Shown here: piece after piece, positions 42,885 to 50,769 of the stretch
Numbering within the stretch: position 1 is the stretch's first letter
Layout of the letters: every line of letters begins with the position of its first letter
Source of the DNA: Thauera sp. JM12B12
Lineage (GTDB): Bacteria; Pseudomonadota; Gammaproteobacteria; Burkholderiales; Rhodocyclaceae
Assembly: GCF_039614725.1 (NCBI RefSeq)
Contig: NZ_CP154859.1
Coordinates: 2,046,001-2,110,000, forward strand
DNA: 64,000 nucleotides
Reading direction: 5' to 3'
Position numbers and translations under genes: made by a program
Notes under the pieces: generated by a model
The model's input: only the letters and a program-made list of their open reading frames with translations
What the model was told of the DNA's origin: nothing
Databases searched by the model: none

Positions 42885-44164
42885 ACTTCAACGACGCCCT
42901 CGAGAAGGCAACGCAGCTCGCGCAAGCACGACTCCCGGACCTCAAGGAACACGTATTTCTTGTCCGCGACCTGCATGGCCGCATTCGGGTTTTGCTGAAG
43001 AAGCGGCGAGACGATAAGTCACCGTTCTATCCACACATTCAAGGTCTCATTACTGATATTGCCCAAGCACTGGGGGCCTACGCATACCCGGCGAACGATT
43101 TGGTCATGTACCGTGAGGACCTCAAGTCGATCCAGTTGCCGGACGATCAGGCATCTGCTGTGCTGGCCGAAAACGCAGGTCACAAGGTTTGTCTTCACGA
43201 CCGACTGCTGATGGGGGCAGAGTGGAGTGCGTCTCCCCCCCTGGGGACCCCTCGCAGCAAGCGCTTCACACTGTTCTCTATGAAGGGGGGCGTGGGGCGC
43301 TCGACGACGGCCACGATCCTTGCTTGGCATCTTGCCAAGAAGGGGAAGCGAGTCCTTGTCTTCGATCTGGACCTTGAATCACCGGGCGTCGGCGCCGCGC
43401 TTCTCGGTGCCGACCTACCTCGCTTTGGCATTGTGGACTGGTTTGTCGAGGATGCGCTTGGTCAGGGCGATGCTGTGCTCGGCGAGATGGTTCGGCAGAG
43501 CACATTGGCTAATGGTCCAGGCACGATCACTGTTGTGCCGGCCTTTGGCTCTGACACCGGGGATTACCTCGCGAAGCTGGGGCGGGCTTACCTCGAGCGC
43601 GGGCCAAACGGTCACGAGCCTTGGCCGAGCCGTCTCAAGCGGTTGGTTGAGGGCATCGAAGGACAGGAGATGCCTGACGTCGTGCTCCTCGATAGCCGCA
43701 CCGGGCTGCACGATACGAGCGCAGCCTTGATTCTCGCGATGGGCGCCGACACGCTGATGTTTGCCGTGGATACGCCGCAGACATGGAGCGCTTATGGGTT
43801 CCTATTCAAACATTGGGCAATCCATCCAGACCGCCGCGCGTTTCGCGAGAAGCTCTGGGTGGTTGGGGCGCAGGTACCCGACACCGGCCGGGACGACTAC
43901 ATCAACGCCTTATCGGACAACGCGTGGGATCTTTTCCGCGACACCCTCTACGACGAGCAAGGTGACGGACTCGACCCCGACATCTTTTACTCGCCTGCGG
44001 ATGATCCATCCGGACGGCACTACCCAAGGACCGTCTTCTGGCAGCGTGCCCTCATGGCCTTTGATCCGCAGAAAGCGTGGGCCGAGAACGATGTGGCGGC
44101 GGCCTACGGGGGATTTCTGGCGTGGTTTGATCGCGTCCTGCTAGAGGAAGAGGAGGCGCCGTGA
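42881..44164 (+). CDS. ParA/MinD-like ATPase with KGGVGR deviant Walker A
   Basis: 427 residues from ATG 42881. About 120 N-terminal residues are unassigned (VFLVRDLHGRIRVLLKKRRD). Then FTLFSMKGGVGRSTTATILA (KGGVGRS at residues 135-141) starts a SIMIBI-class ATPase, with RVLVFDLDLESPGVG and VVLLDSRTGLHDTSAALILA as switch regions. In ParA/MinD the motif is KGGVGK-S/T. Here Arg replaces the second Lys while the signature first Lys is kept. Coupled by overlaps to the HEPN-like gene and to the P-loop gene. Probably a nucleotide-switched partner of that protein. Confidence 0.8.
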   Translation: MNFNDALEKATQLAQARLPDLKEHVFLVRDLHGRIRVLLKKRRDDKSPFYPHIQGLITDIAQALGAYAYPANDLVMYREDLKSIQLPDDQASAVLAENAGHKVCLHDRLLMGAEWSASPPLGTPRSKRFTLFSMKGGVGRSTTATILAWHLAKKGKRVLVFDLDLESPGVGAALLGADLPRFGIVDWFVEDALGQGDAVLGEMVRQSTLANGPGTITVVPAFGSDTGDYLAKLGRAYLERGPNGHEPWPSRLKRLVEGIEGQEMPDVVLLDSRTGLHDTSAALILAMGADTLMFAVDTPQTWSAYGFLFKHWAIHPDRRAFREKLWVVGAQVPDTGRDDYINALSDNAWDLFRDTLYDEQGDGLDPDIFYSPADDPSGRHYPRTVFWQRALMAFDPQKAWAENDVAAAYGGFLAWFDRVLLEEEEAP

Positions 44165-45741
44165 ACACCCGCATGCGCACAACAGATCTCCGCGAGCTGA
44201 TTCGCGATGCCCTTCCGGTAGAAAGCGCCGAGTACGGAGCGCCTCCGCCAAGGCATCAATTCTTCGTGCCAAAAACGCACGCACGGGCGCTCCACATCAA
44301 TATTCCTGTGGTGCTAGGCGATCGCGGTATGGGCAAGAGCTACTGGTGGGCGGCGCTTCAATCCCGCGAGCACCGTGGCCTTTTGGCGCGTCTAGCGCCT
44401 GATGTCCGAATCCGAGAGGAAACACTCGTTTTCCCGGGCTTCGGTAAGACGCGCGATTCCACCCAGTACCCGAGCAAAGACACGTTGACGCCTCTTATTG
44501 ATGCAGGTCAGAAGTCGCGCCTTATCTGGAAGGCGGTTGTCGTTTGGAGCGCAGGACGTTTCGCAGAACAGCACGGGTTCGGTCGAGATGTGGCTGAGGG
44601 GGGCGGAGTGGGATTCGCGGATGGTCGTCAGATTCCACTCGTCAACCTGGTCCTTCCCGGCATCGACGCTTGGGAAGAGCGAGTTGCTTGGACCGTGGCA
44701 AACCCCGAGGCGGCTGATCGCCTGCTGGAGCAATTCGACGCGACCCTGCATGCCATCGATCGTGACTGTATCTGGGTCTTTGACGCCCTGGACTATGCTG
44801 CGGACGACGCTGCCAACTTTTACGTCCTGGTGGAAGGCCTCTGCCAGTTCGCACTCGAGCTTCGATCTTTTAGGCACTTACGTGCCAAAGTCTTCCTGCG
44901 CACGGATCAGTTTGAAGACCCTAGAGTGGGCCGATTCCCCGACGCATCTAAGCTGCGGGCATCGACGGCATCGCTACGCTGGCTAACAACGGAGCTCTAC
45001 GGGCTACTTTGGCAGTTGCTCGGCAACCATCCTCTGCATGGCGCAGAGTACCGTCAGGATCTGTACACCACGCTGTTTGAGCAAAAGCTCAAGGGTCGGG
45101 GCCTGGGCCGGGTAGAGTTAAAGGAGATCCTGAAGCTATCGCAAGCCGCAAACTGGACACTTCCTCCTGAATCGCAGTTCGAACCTGCGATTCAGGAGCG
45201 ACTGTTTCACCGGCTCACCGGGCCCTTCATGGGCGAAAGTGCACGTAGGGGGTTCCCATATCGCTGGCTGCCGATACACCTTGCCGACGCTCGTAACGAC
45301 ATCAGCCCGCGCTCTTTTCTTTCGGCGTTGGCGACGGCAGTGTCACACACGGCAGACCAGCATGCCGATCACGAGTACGCCATTCACTTCCGTAGCCTTC
45401 ATGCGGGTGTCCAAAGAGCGTCTGACATCCGGCTTGAAGAGATCCGTGAGGAGCATCCTTGGGTCGGGCAACTAATGGCCGCGCTCGCGGGGCATGTGGC
45501 CGTGCCGTTCGAGTTCGCCGAGGCAGCTAAGCGATGGGACGACGTAGGAGCGCTCGCTGCTCCCGAAGTCTTCGCAGCTGAGATCGACTCAACCGATAGC
45601 GCTCGAAAGCGCCTTGTGGAACTTGGGATCTGGCGCGAGATGACAACCGGCCGGATCGATGTGCCGGACATCTACCGTCTTGGCTTTAGACTCGCACGCC
45701 GCGGGGGCGTGCCGCTCAAACGCGATGGGGAGGCGCGCTGA
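44161..45741 (+). CDS. P-loop ATPase, third gene of the nested module
   Basis: 526 residues, GTG start at 44161 overlapping the previous stop. Walker A is GDRGMGKS (53-60) and Walker B is CIWVFDALD (203-211). The rest is helical (LVEGLCQFALELRSFRHLRA), and the C-terminus looks like a winged helix (KRLVELGIWREMTTGRIDVP). The layout resembles STAND or AAA+ ATPases with DNA- or protein-binding tails. I do not know the family. It ends with TGATG, leading into the second PglX half. Confidence 0.65.
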   Translation: MNTRMRTTDLRELIRDALPVESAEYGAPPPRHQFFVPKTHARALHINIPVVLGDRGMGKSYWWAALQSREHRGLLARLAPDVRIREETLVFPGFGKTRDSTQYPSKDTLTPLIDAGQKSRLIWKAVVVWSAGRFAEQHGFGRDVAEGGGVGFADGRQIPLVNLVLPGIDAWEERVAWTVANPEAADRLLEQFDATLHAIDRDCIWVFDALDYAADDAANFYVLVEGLCQFALELRSFRHLRAKVFLRTDQFEDPRVGRFPDASKLRASTASLRWLTTELYGLLWQLLGNHPLHGAEYRQDLYTTLFEQKLKGRGLGRVELKEILKLSQAANWTLPPESQFEPAIQERLFHRLTGPFMGESARRGFPYRWLPIHLADARNDISPRSFLSALATAVSHTADQHADHEYAIHFRSLHAGVQRASDIRLEEIREEHPWVGQLMAALAGHVAVPFEFAEAAKRWDDVGALAAPEVFAAEIDSTDSARKRLVELGIWREMTTGRIDVPDIYRLGFRLARRGGVPLKRDGEAR

Positions 45742-48173
45742 TGAAGACGGTGTTCATTCGTGCCATTGAGGCGCCCGTTTCGGAAAAGGCTTCACTTTTG
45801 CGCGAGGCCATTCGTGGTGCGAGCCCAGCTCGATTCGAGGCGTCCATCACGACCTTTGGCCAAATCCCTCGCGCCCCGTTTGCGTACTGGGTAAGCGAAC
45901 GAGTACGACATCTCTTTAGCGACCTGGCCTCGTTTGCTTCAAGCGGGAGAACCGTCAAACAAGGCCTCGCAACTGCCGACGATTTCCGGTTTCTACGCCT
46001 TTGGTCCGAAGTTGATCCTCGTGGTGCGTCGGAGCGATGGTTTGCTTTCGCGAAAGGGGGAAGGCTGTCTCCGTTCTACGCGGATTTGTATTTGGTCGTG
46101 AACTGGGCGCGTAATGGCTTAGAAATCCAGAATAATCTTAACGAACGGGGTGGAGTTCGCTCGAATGTTTGGATGCTCCGAGATACTGCCACAAACTATT
46201 TTCTTCGGCGGGGGCTAACTTATCCAGCCAGACCACACAGTGCAGGTTGGTTTGCTGCGGTGCCAGCCGGATGCCTTTTCGGCCACAACGGCCCAATGGC
46301 GTTCGTTGAGCGTGGCTGCGAGTTGGCTTGGCTCGCGCTGCTCAACTCAAGGGTCTTTCACTTTCTCGTCCAGTTAATGATGTCCAGAGGGCACGCCGGA
46401 TCTGGTCAGACTCTAACGTATGAAGTCGGAATGATCGCAGCTACGCCGATCCCACTTTTGAATCCCGGAGCAGCAAACGAGCTCGCGGAACGCGCCCTGC
46501 GAAGCTGGTCCCTGAAGCGGCGGCTTGATACTAGCAACGAGACTTCTCACGCTTTTCTTCTTCCAGCTCTGCTCCAGGTACACGCCGATCGGCTAACGGC
46601 TCGTGCGCAGGCCTGGGAAGCGGTTACGGCAACCACGCAAGCGGAGTTGGAGAGGCTCGCGGCAGAGATCGACGACCATGCCTACCGCCTCTACGAACTC
46701 TCGGCAGAAGACCGGAAGCGTATCGAGGAAGGATTCGGGGTAAGTACCGAGAACGTAAGGGCAGAGCAGGAGGAAGGTGATGCCAATGATTCCGACGAGG
46801 AGATCGTCGAGCTCGACGCGCTACCAATGCTAATTTCGCTGCTCTCATGGTCGGTAGGCGTGGCGCTTGGTCGGTTCGACGTATGCCTAGCGACAGGAGA
46901 GCGTGCCGCCCCTCCCGAACCCGAGCCGTTCGACCCTCTGCCCGCCTGCGCCCCCGGGATGCTCACTGGCGTCGACGGCTTTCCCCTCAGAGTACATCCG
47001 GAAGGCTACCCGCTGAGTTTCCCAATAGACGGATTTCTTGTTGACGACCCTGGGCACCCGCGTGATCTCGTCGACGCCGTTCGGGCGGTTTTCGAGGCGG
47101 TGTTCGACGACGCCAACGCCCGATGGCACGAGGCCGCCGAGCTGCTCGGTGTCGCGGACCTGCGCACTTGGTATGCCACTCAGTTCTTTGAGCTGCACAT
47201 CAAGCGCTACAGCAAGAGTCGCCGCAAAGCGCCCATCTACTGGCAACTCGCAACTGCGTCGGGTTCTTACTCCGTGTGGATCTATATCCACCGAGCAACC
47301 AGCGACACACTTTTCAGACTTCTCGAAGCCGACGTTCTTGGCGGTAAGCTTGATCACGAGAAGTCGAAGCTCGACAGCCTCACTCAGGAGGCGGGAGCGA
47401 ACCCCTCGGCAGCTGCGCGGCGCGAGATCGAGCTACAGGAGATCTTTGTCGGTGAACTCAGTGCGCTTAGAACTGAGATCGCGCGAGTTGCGCCGCTCTG
47501 GAAGCCGAACCTCGACGATGGGGTCATCCTCAACTTCGCACCACTCTGGCGGTTAGTTCCTCAGAGCAGGAGTTGGCAGGCCGAATGCAAGAAGGCTTGG
47601 GACAAGCTCGTCAGTGGCGAGTACGACTGGGCGCACCTCGCCATGCACTTGTGGCCGGAAAGAGTGGTCCTCAAGTGCATCGACGACCGCAGCCTTGCAA
47701 TTGCCCACGGTCTAGAAGAAGTGTTCTGGCATGAGGACGCGTCCGGCACCTGGCAAAAGCAGCAAGTCGATGAGACTACGGTTCAGAAACTCATCGACGA
47801 GCGGACCTCTGCGACGGTCAAGGCTGCGCTGAAGGACCTGCTGTCTGCCGCGACACCGGCAGTGAGTAAGGGTCGGAAGCCGAAGGCCAAAAGCTCGTCG
47901 CCGCAAAGCGCGGCGCCGAAGTCTGTTCCGACCGCCGCTCGTGCTCCGACTGCGGAGGCGATCGTTGATGAGGCGACCCTCAACGCGGTCAAGGCTGCCA
48001 TCGCCCGCGTTGCCGGAGGCGCCTCAAAAGCCGACGTCCTCACCGCCACCGGTCTATCCGATACGGACTGGAACAAAGCAGTCGCCGTCTTGCTCGACCG
48101 AGGCGATGTCATTCGCAGCGGACAGAAGCGGGGCACGCGCTACCACGTGGGCACGCACGGGGAGGACAGATAG
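45741..48173 (+). CDS. pglX: PglX C-terminal half: target-recognition and accessory region
   Basis: 810 residues from ATG 45741. It begins MKTVFIRAIEAPVSEKASLL and continues FGQIPRAPFAYWVSERVRHL, then LATADDFRFLRLWSEV. In an intact PglX this segment follows the methyltransferase core directly. PVEYFAYWVS-like and NDLYLVVNWARNG-like regions make up the target-recognition part. Residues 270-360 and 600-760 are accessory, and the last 60 residues form a small wHTH (NAVKAAIARVAGGASKADVL). There is no methyltransferase motif of its own. It must associate with the N-terminal half to form a working enzyme. The stop overlaps the pglZ start (TAGTG). Confidence 0.87.
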   Translation: MKTVFIRAIEAPVSEKASLLREAIRGASPARFEASITTFGQIPRAPFAYWVSERVRHLFSDLASFASSGRTVKQGLATADDFRFLRLWSEVDPRGASERWFAFAKGGRLSPFYADLYLVVNWARNGLEIQNNLNERGGVRSNVWMLRDTATNYFLRRGLTYPARPHSAGWFAAVPAGCLFGHNGPMAFVERGCELAWLALLNSRVFHFLVQLMMSRGHAGSGQTLTYEVGMIAATPIPLLNPGAANELAERALRSWSLKRRLDTSNETSHAFLLPALLQVHADRLTARAQAWEAVTATTQAELERLAAEIDDHAYRLYELSAEDRKRIEEGFGVSTENVRAEQEEGDANDSDEEIVELDALPMLISLLSWSVGVALGRFDVCLATGERAAPPEPEPFDPLPACAPGMLTGVDGFPLRVHPEGYPLSFPIDGFLVDDPGHPRDLVDAVRAVFEAVFDDANARWHEAAELLGVADLRTWYATQFFELHIKRYSKSRRKAPIYWQLATASGSYSVWIYIHRATSDTLFRLLEADVLGGKLDHEKSKLDSLTQEAGANPSAAARREIELQEIFVGELSALRTEIARVAPLWKPNLDDGVILNFAPLWRLVPQSRSWQAECKKAWDKLVSGEYDWAHLAMHLWPERVVLKCIDDRSLAIAHGLEEVFWHEDASGTWQKQQVDETTVQKLIDERTSATVKAALKDLLSAATPAVSKGRKPKAKSSSPQSAAPKSVPTAARAPTAEAIVDEATLNAVKAAIARVAGGASKADVLTATGLSDTDWNKAVAVLLDRGDVIRSGQKRGTRYHVGTHGEDR

Positions 48174-50767
48174 TGCACGGTCTCCATCAACAGATCGCGT
48201 CGACGCTCGACCGGCTCCTTCGAGAGCGCAGGATCGTCGTGTTTTACGACCTGCGCGAGGAGTTCCAACTCTTTTTCGAGGAACCTGAGGTCGTGGGTGC
48301 TGGCGTGGGCGATCTCCCACGTGTCCGCATCCTTGATACGTTGGCCTGTTTGGCCCGCTTTGACGGTTCGTTCTTTGCCCTAAAGGCCGCGGTCGAGCCT
48401 ATCCTCGCTGCGCCATTCCCTGAGCCTCTCCTGGTGTACGTTCCCGGCTATGCCAAACAGAAGCTGGGCAAGCTGCGGGCGCCGGCTGGCCCGAATACCG
48501 CGCAGGGTAAAGAGGTTTGGAATGTGCTCTTCGAGCTCGACTGCGCCGGCAGGTCTTACGAGCCCAGCCTGCGGGCGCTCGCACGGAACGAACTGCGGCG
48601 GCGATACACCGATGGCGATATTGACGAGATGCTTGCGCCGACATCGCTGACCTATCAGGACGTCGTGAGATTCTTGGTCGACCAGAGCAGCACTGAGGGC
48701 GGATCCGCATCCCTGGTTAAGCTCGTCCTCGGTAAAGGGTCGAGTGAGGAGCTGATCTGTCGTTGGCTCGCCGATGATGCTTGGGACGCTGATCTCGAGG
48801 CAAAGCAGGCCGTACCGGAATTGCACAGGCTTGTACAGGCCCGCCTTGGCCTCCCGTTATCCGATGCCAGCCTTGTCAAGGCTCGGCACCAGACCCTGCG
48901 CTACGTACTTATCAATGAGTTCCGCGCTGATCTTGCGAGCGAGGCGCCTAGTCAGCTGAATGTGATCCCGACGCCGCCGACGAAGGACGAGGTGCAACGG
49001 GTTCGTGATGTTGCCGAACGCCTTCGCCACGAGTATCCGGATGCTTACACGGAGATCGCTGATGGACTCGAACGCGAGCTCAGCCTCCCTGCGCTAGCGA
49101 TCGATGCTGATGCACTCGGAACGGTCGACACCTTCCGCTTCGAGGAAACGATTTTGCTCGAACATGCGGCGAAGCTGATTGGGGACGCACATTACGAGCG
49201 CGCCCTTGACTTGGTGCTAGCCCGCCGACGCAGTTTTTGGGTGGATCGCAGTCTCGGCAGACTCGGACAGTGGGAAACATGCCGCTTGATGGCCGAGCTG
49301 GGGCGGGCGGTTGCCACTACTCGTCCGCTGCTCAAGAAGGGCAACGGTACCCCGAAAAGCTGGGTCGAAGGCTATGCGAGTGAGTGGTATCGGGCCGACC
49401 TCGCCCAGCGTGCGCTTGAGTCCTGGGTAGCGAAGCTCGAGGACGAGCCTGAGCCTTCGCTCGAAAGAGCACTTGGGCTGGTTCGTCGTAACCATGAGGC
49501 GCTGCTGAAGGAGATGACCCAGGGTTACACGGCTGCGCTGGCCGCAGCCGGGTGGTCAGTTAATGGGGTTCTCCACCAGACCCGCATCTATCCGGAGCTC
49601 GTTGAGCCGATACGCGGCCGGATCGCCTACTTCTTTGTCGACGCGATGCGCTTCGAGATGGCGGCCGACCTGGTCGAGCAGCTCGAAGGGGCTCAGGAGC
49701 TCCGCCTTGTGCCTGCTGTGGGGGCGCTCCCCTCGATCACACCGATCGGCATGGCAGCGCTGCTGCCAGGCGCATCGTCGAGCTTTTCGGTGATCGATCA
49801 CAAAGGAAAGCTGGCTGCCCGGATTGGTGACACGACCATGCCGGGGCTCTCGGAACGGATGAAGTATCTCAAAGCCGTTCGCCCCGAAGCCGTCGACATC
49901 GACCTTGGCGAGCTCCTGCAGAAGTCGACGCGATCGCTAGAGAAGCAACTCGCTGATGCGCCGTTGACCATCGTTCGATCGCAGTCGATTGATGGTCTTG
50001 GTGAGATGGACGGTGGCCTGCTTGCCCGACAGATCATGGACACGATCATCGGCAATCTCGCCCGAGCCGTTCGAAAGCTCGCCCGCACTGGCGTCGAGCA
50101 TTTTGTCATCACCGCAGACCATGGCCATCAGTTCTCGATCCGCAAGGAAGAGGACATGCTGATGGATAAGCCAGGGGGCGATACGGTGGACCAGCACCGG
50201 CGATGCTGGGCCGGCCGCGGTGCGCACACCCCCGCAGCCGCGACCCGTGTGTCTGGTGCGGAGCTCGGTTACGACACTGATCTCGACTTCATCTTCCCTA
50301 AAGGGCTTGCTGTGTTCCGGGCCGGTGGCGATCTGGCGTTCCATCATGGCGGCCCGAGCCTTCAGGAAATGATTGTGCCGGTGGTCACGCTGCGGATGCC
50401 GTCGGCGGGGGCGCCGGAGGCAGCGTCCGGCTCAAAAGTTGCGCTCGAGGGCTACCCCAGTGTGCTCACCAACCGTACGTTCGGTATGCGCGTGCTGGTG
50501 GCTGCAGAGCTCTTCTCTCAAGAGCAAGTGCCCGTTCGTCTCATTCTTCTGGCGGATGGGCTCGAAGTTGGCCGCTGTGGCATGGCATTGGATGCTGAGC
50601 TCGACCGAGCGTCTGGCGTCTTGATGCTGCAGCCCGGTAAGCCAGCAAATGTGGCGATGATGCTCACCCGGGATGAGGTCAACAAGATCCGCATCGTCGC
50701 GCAGGACCCCGCCACCGACGCGGTTCTCGCCCAATCTGCTGACATCGATGTGAAGCTGGGAATGTGA
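48173..50767 (+). CDS. pglZ: PglZ, BREX alkaline-phosphatase-fold protein
   Basis: 864 residues, GTG start at 48173. The PglZ domain lies in the C-terminal half: RIAYFFVDAMRFEMA with metal-ligand Asp490, and VEHFVITADHGHQFSIR with Asp649, His650 and His652. These are alkaline-phosphatase superfamily ligands. The N-terminal half (LLRERRIVVFYDLREEFQLF) is the usual PglZ preface. PglZ is essential in all BREX types and may be a nuclease or phosphodiesterase. brxL follows at once. Confidence 0.92.
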   Translation: MHGLHQQIASTLDRLLRERRIVVFYDLREEFQLFFEEPEVVGAGVGDLPRVRILDTLACLARFDGSFFALKAAVEPILAAPFPEPLLVYVPGYAKQKLGKLRAPAGPNTAQGKEVWNVLFELDCAGRSYEPSLRALARNELRRRYTDGDIDEMLAPTSLTYQDVVRFLVDQSSTEGGSASLVKLVLGKGSSEELICRWLADDAWDADLEAKQAVPELHRLVQARLGLPLSDASLVKARHQTLRYVLINEFRADLASEAPSQLNVIPTPPTKDEVQRVRDVAERLRHEYPDAYTEIADGLERELSLPALAIDADALGTVDTFRFEETILLEHAAKLIGDAHYERALDLVLARRRSFWVDRSLGRLGQWETCRLMAELGRAVATTRPLLKKGNGTPKSWVEGYASEWYRADLAQRALESWVAKLEDEPEPSLERALGLVRRNHEALLKEMTQGYTAALAAAGWSVNGVLHQTRIYPELVEPIRGRIAYFFVDAMRFEMAADLVEQLEGAQELRLVPAVGALPSITPIGMAALLPGASSSFSVIDHKGKLAARIGDTTMPGLSERMKYLKAVRPEAVDIDLGELLQKSTRSLEKQLADAPLTIVRSQSIDGLGEMDGGLLARQIMDTIIGNLARAVRKLARTGVEHFVITADHGHQFSIRKEEDMLMDKPGGDTVDQHRRCWAGRGAHTPAAATRVSGAELGYDTDLDFIFPKGLAVFRAGGDLAFHHGGPSLQEMIVPVVTLRMPSAGAPEAASGSKVALEGYPSVLTNRTFGMRVLVAAELFSQEQVPVRLILLADGLEVGRCGMALDAELDRASGVLMLQPGKPANVAMMLTRDEVNKIRIVAQDPATDAVLAQSADIDVKLGM

Positions 50768-50769
50768 CC

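Noticed and set aside
42465..45741. A recent transposon insertion into pglX
   Set aside because: No terminal repeats, target duplication or recombinase are present, and all junctions are start/stop overlaps, which argues for a settled operon arrangement.
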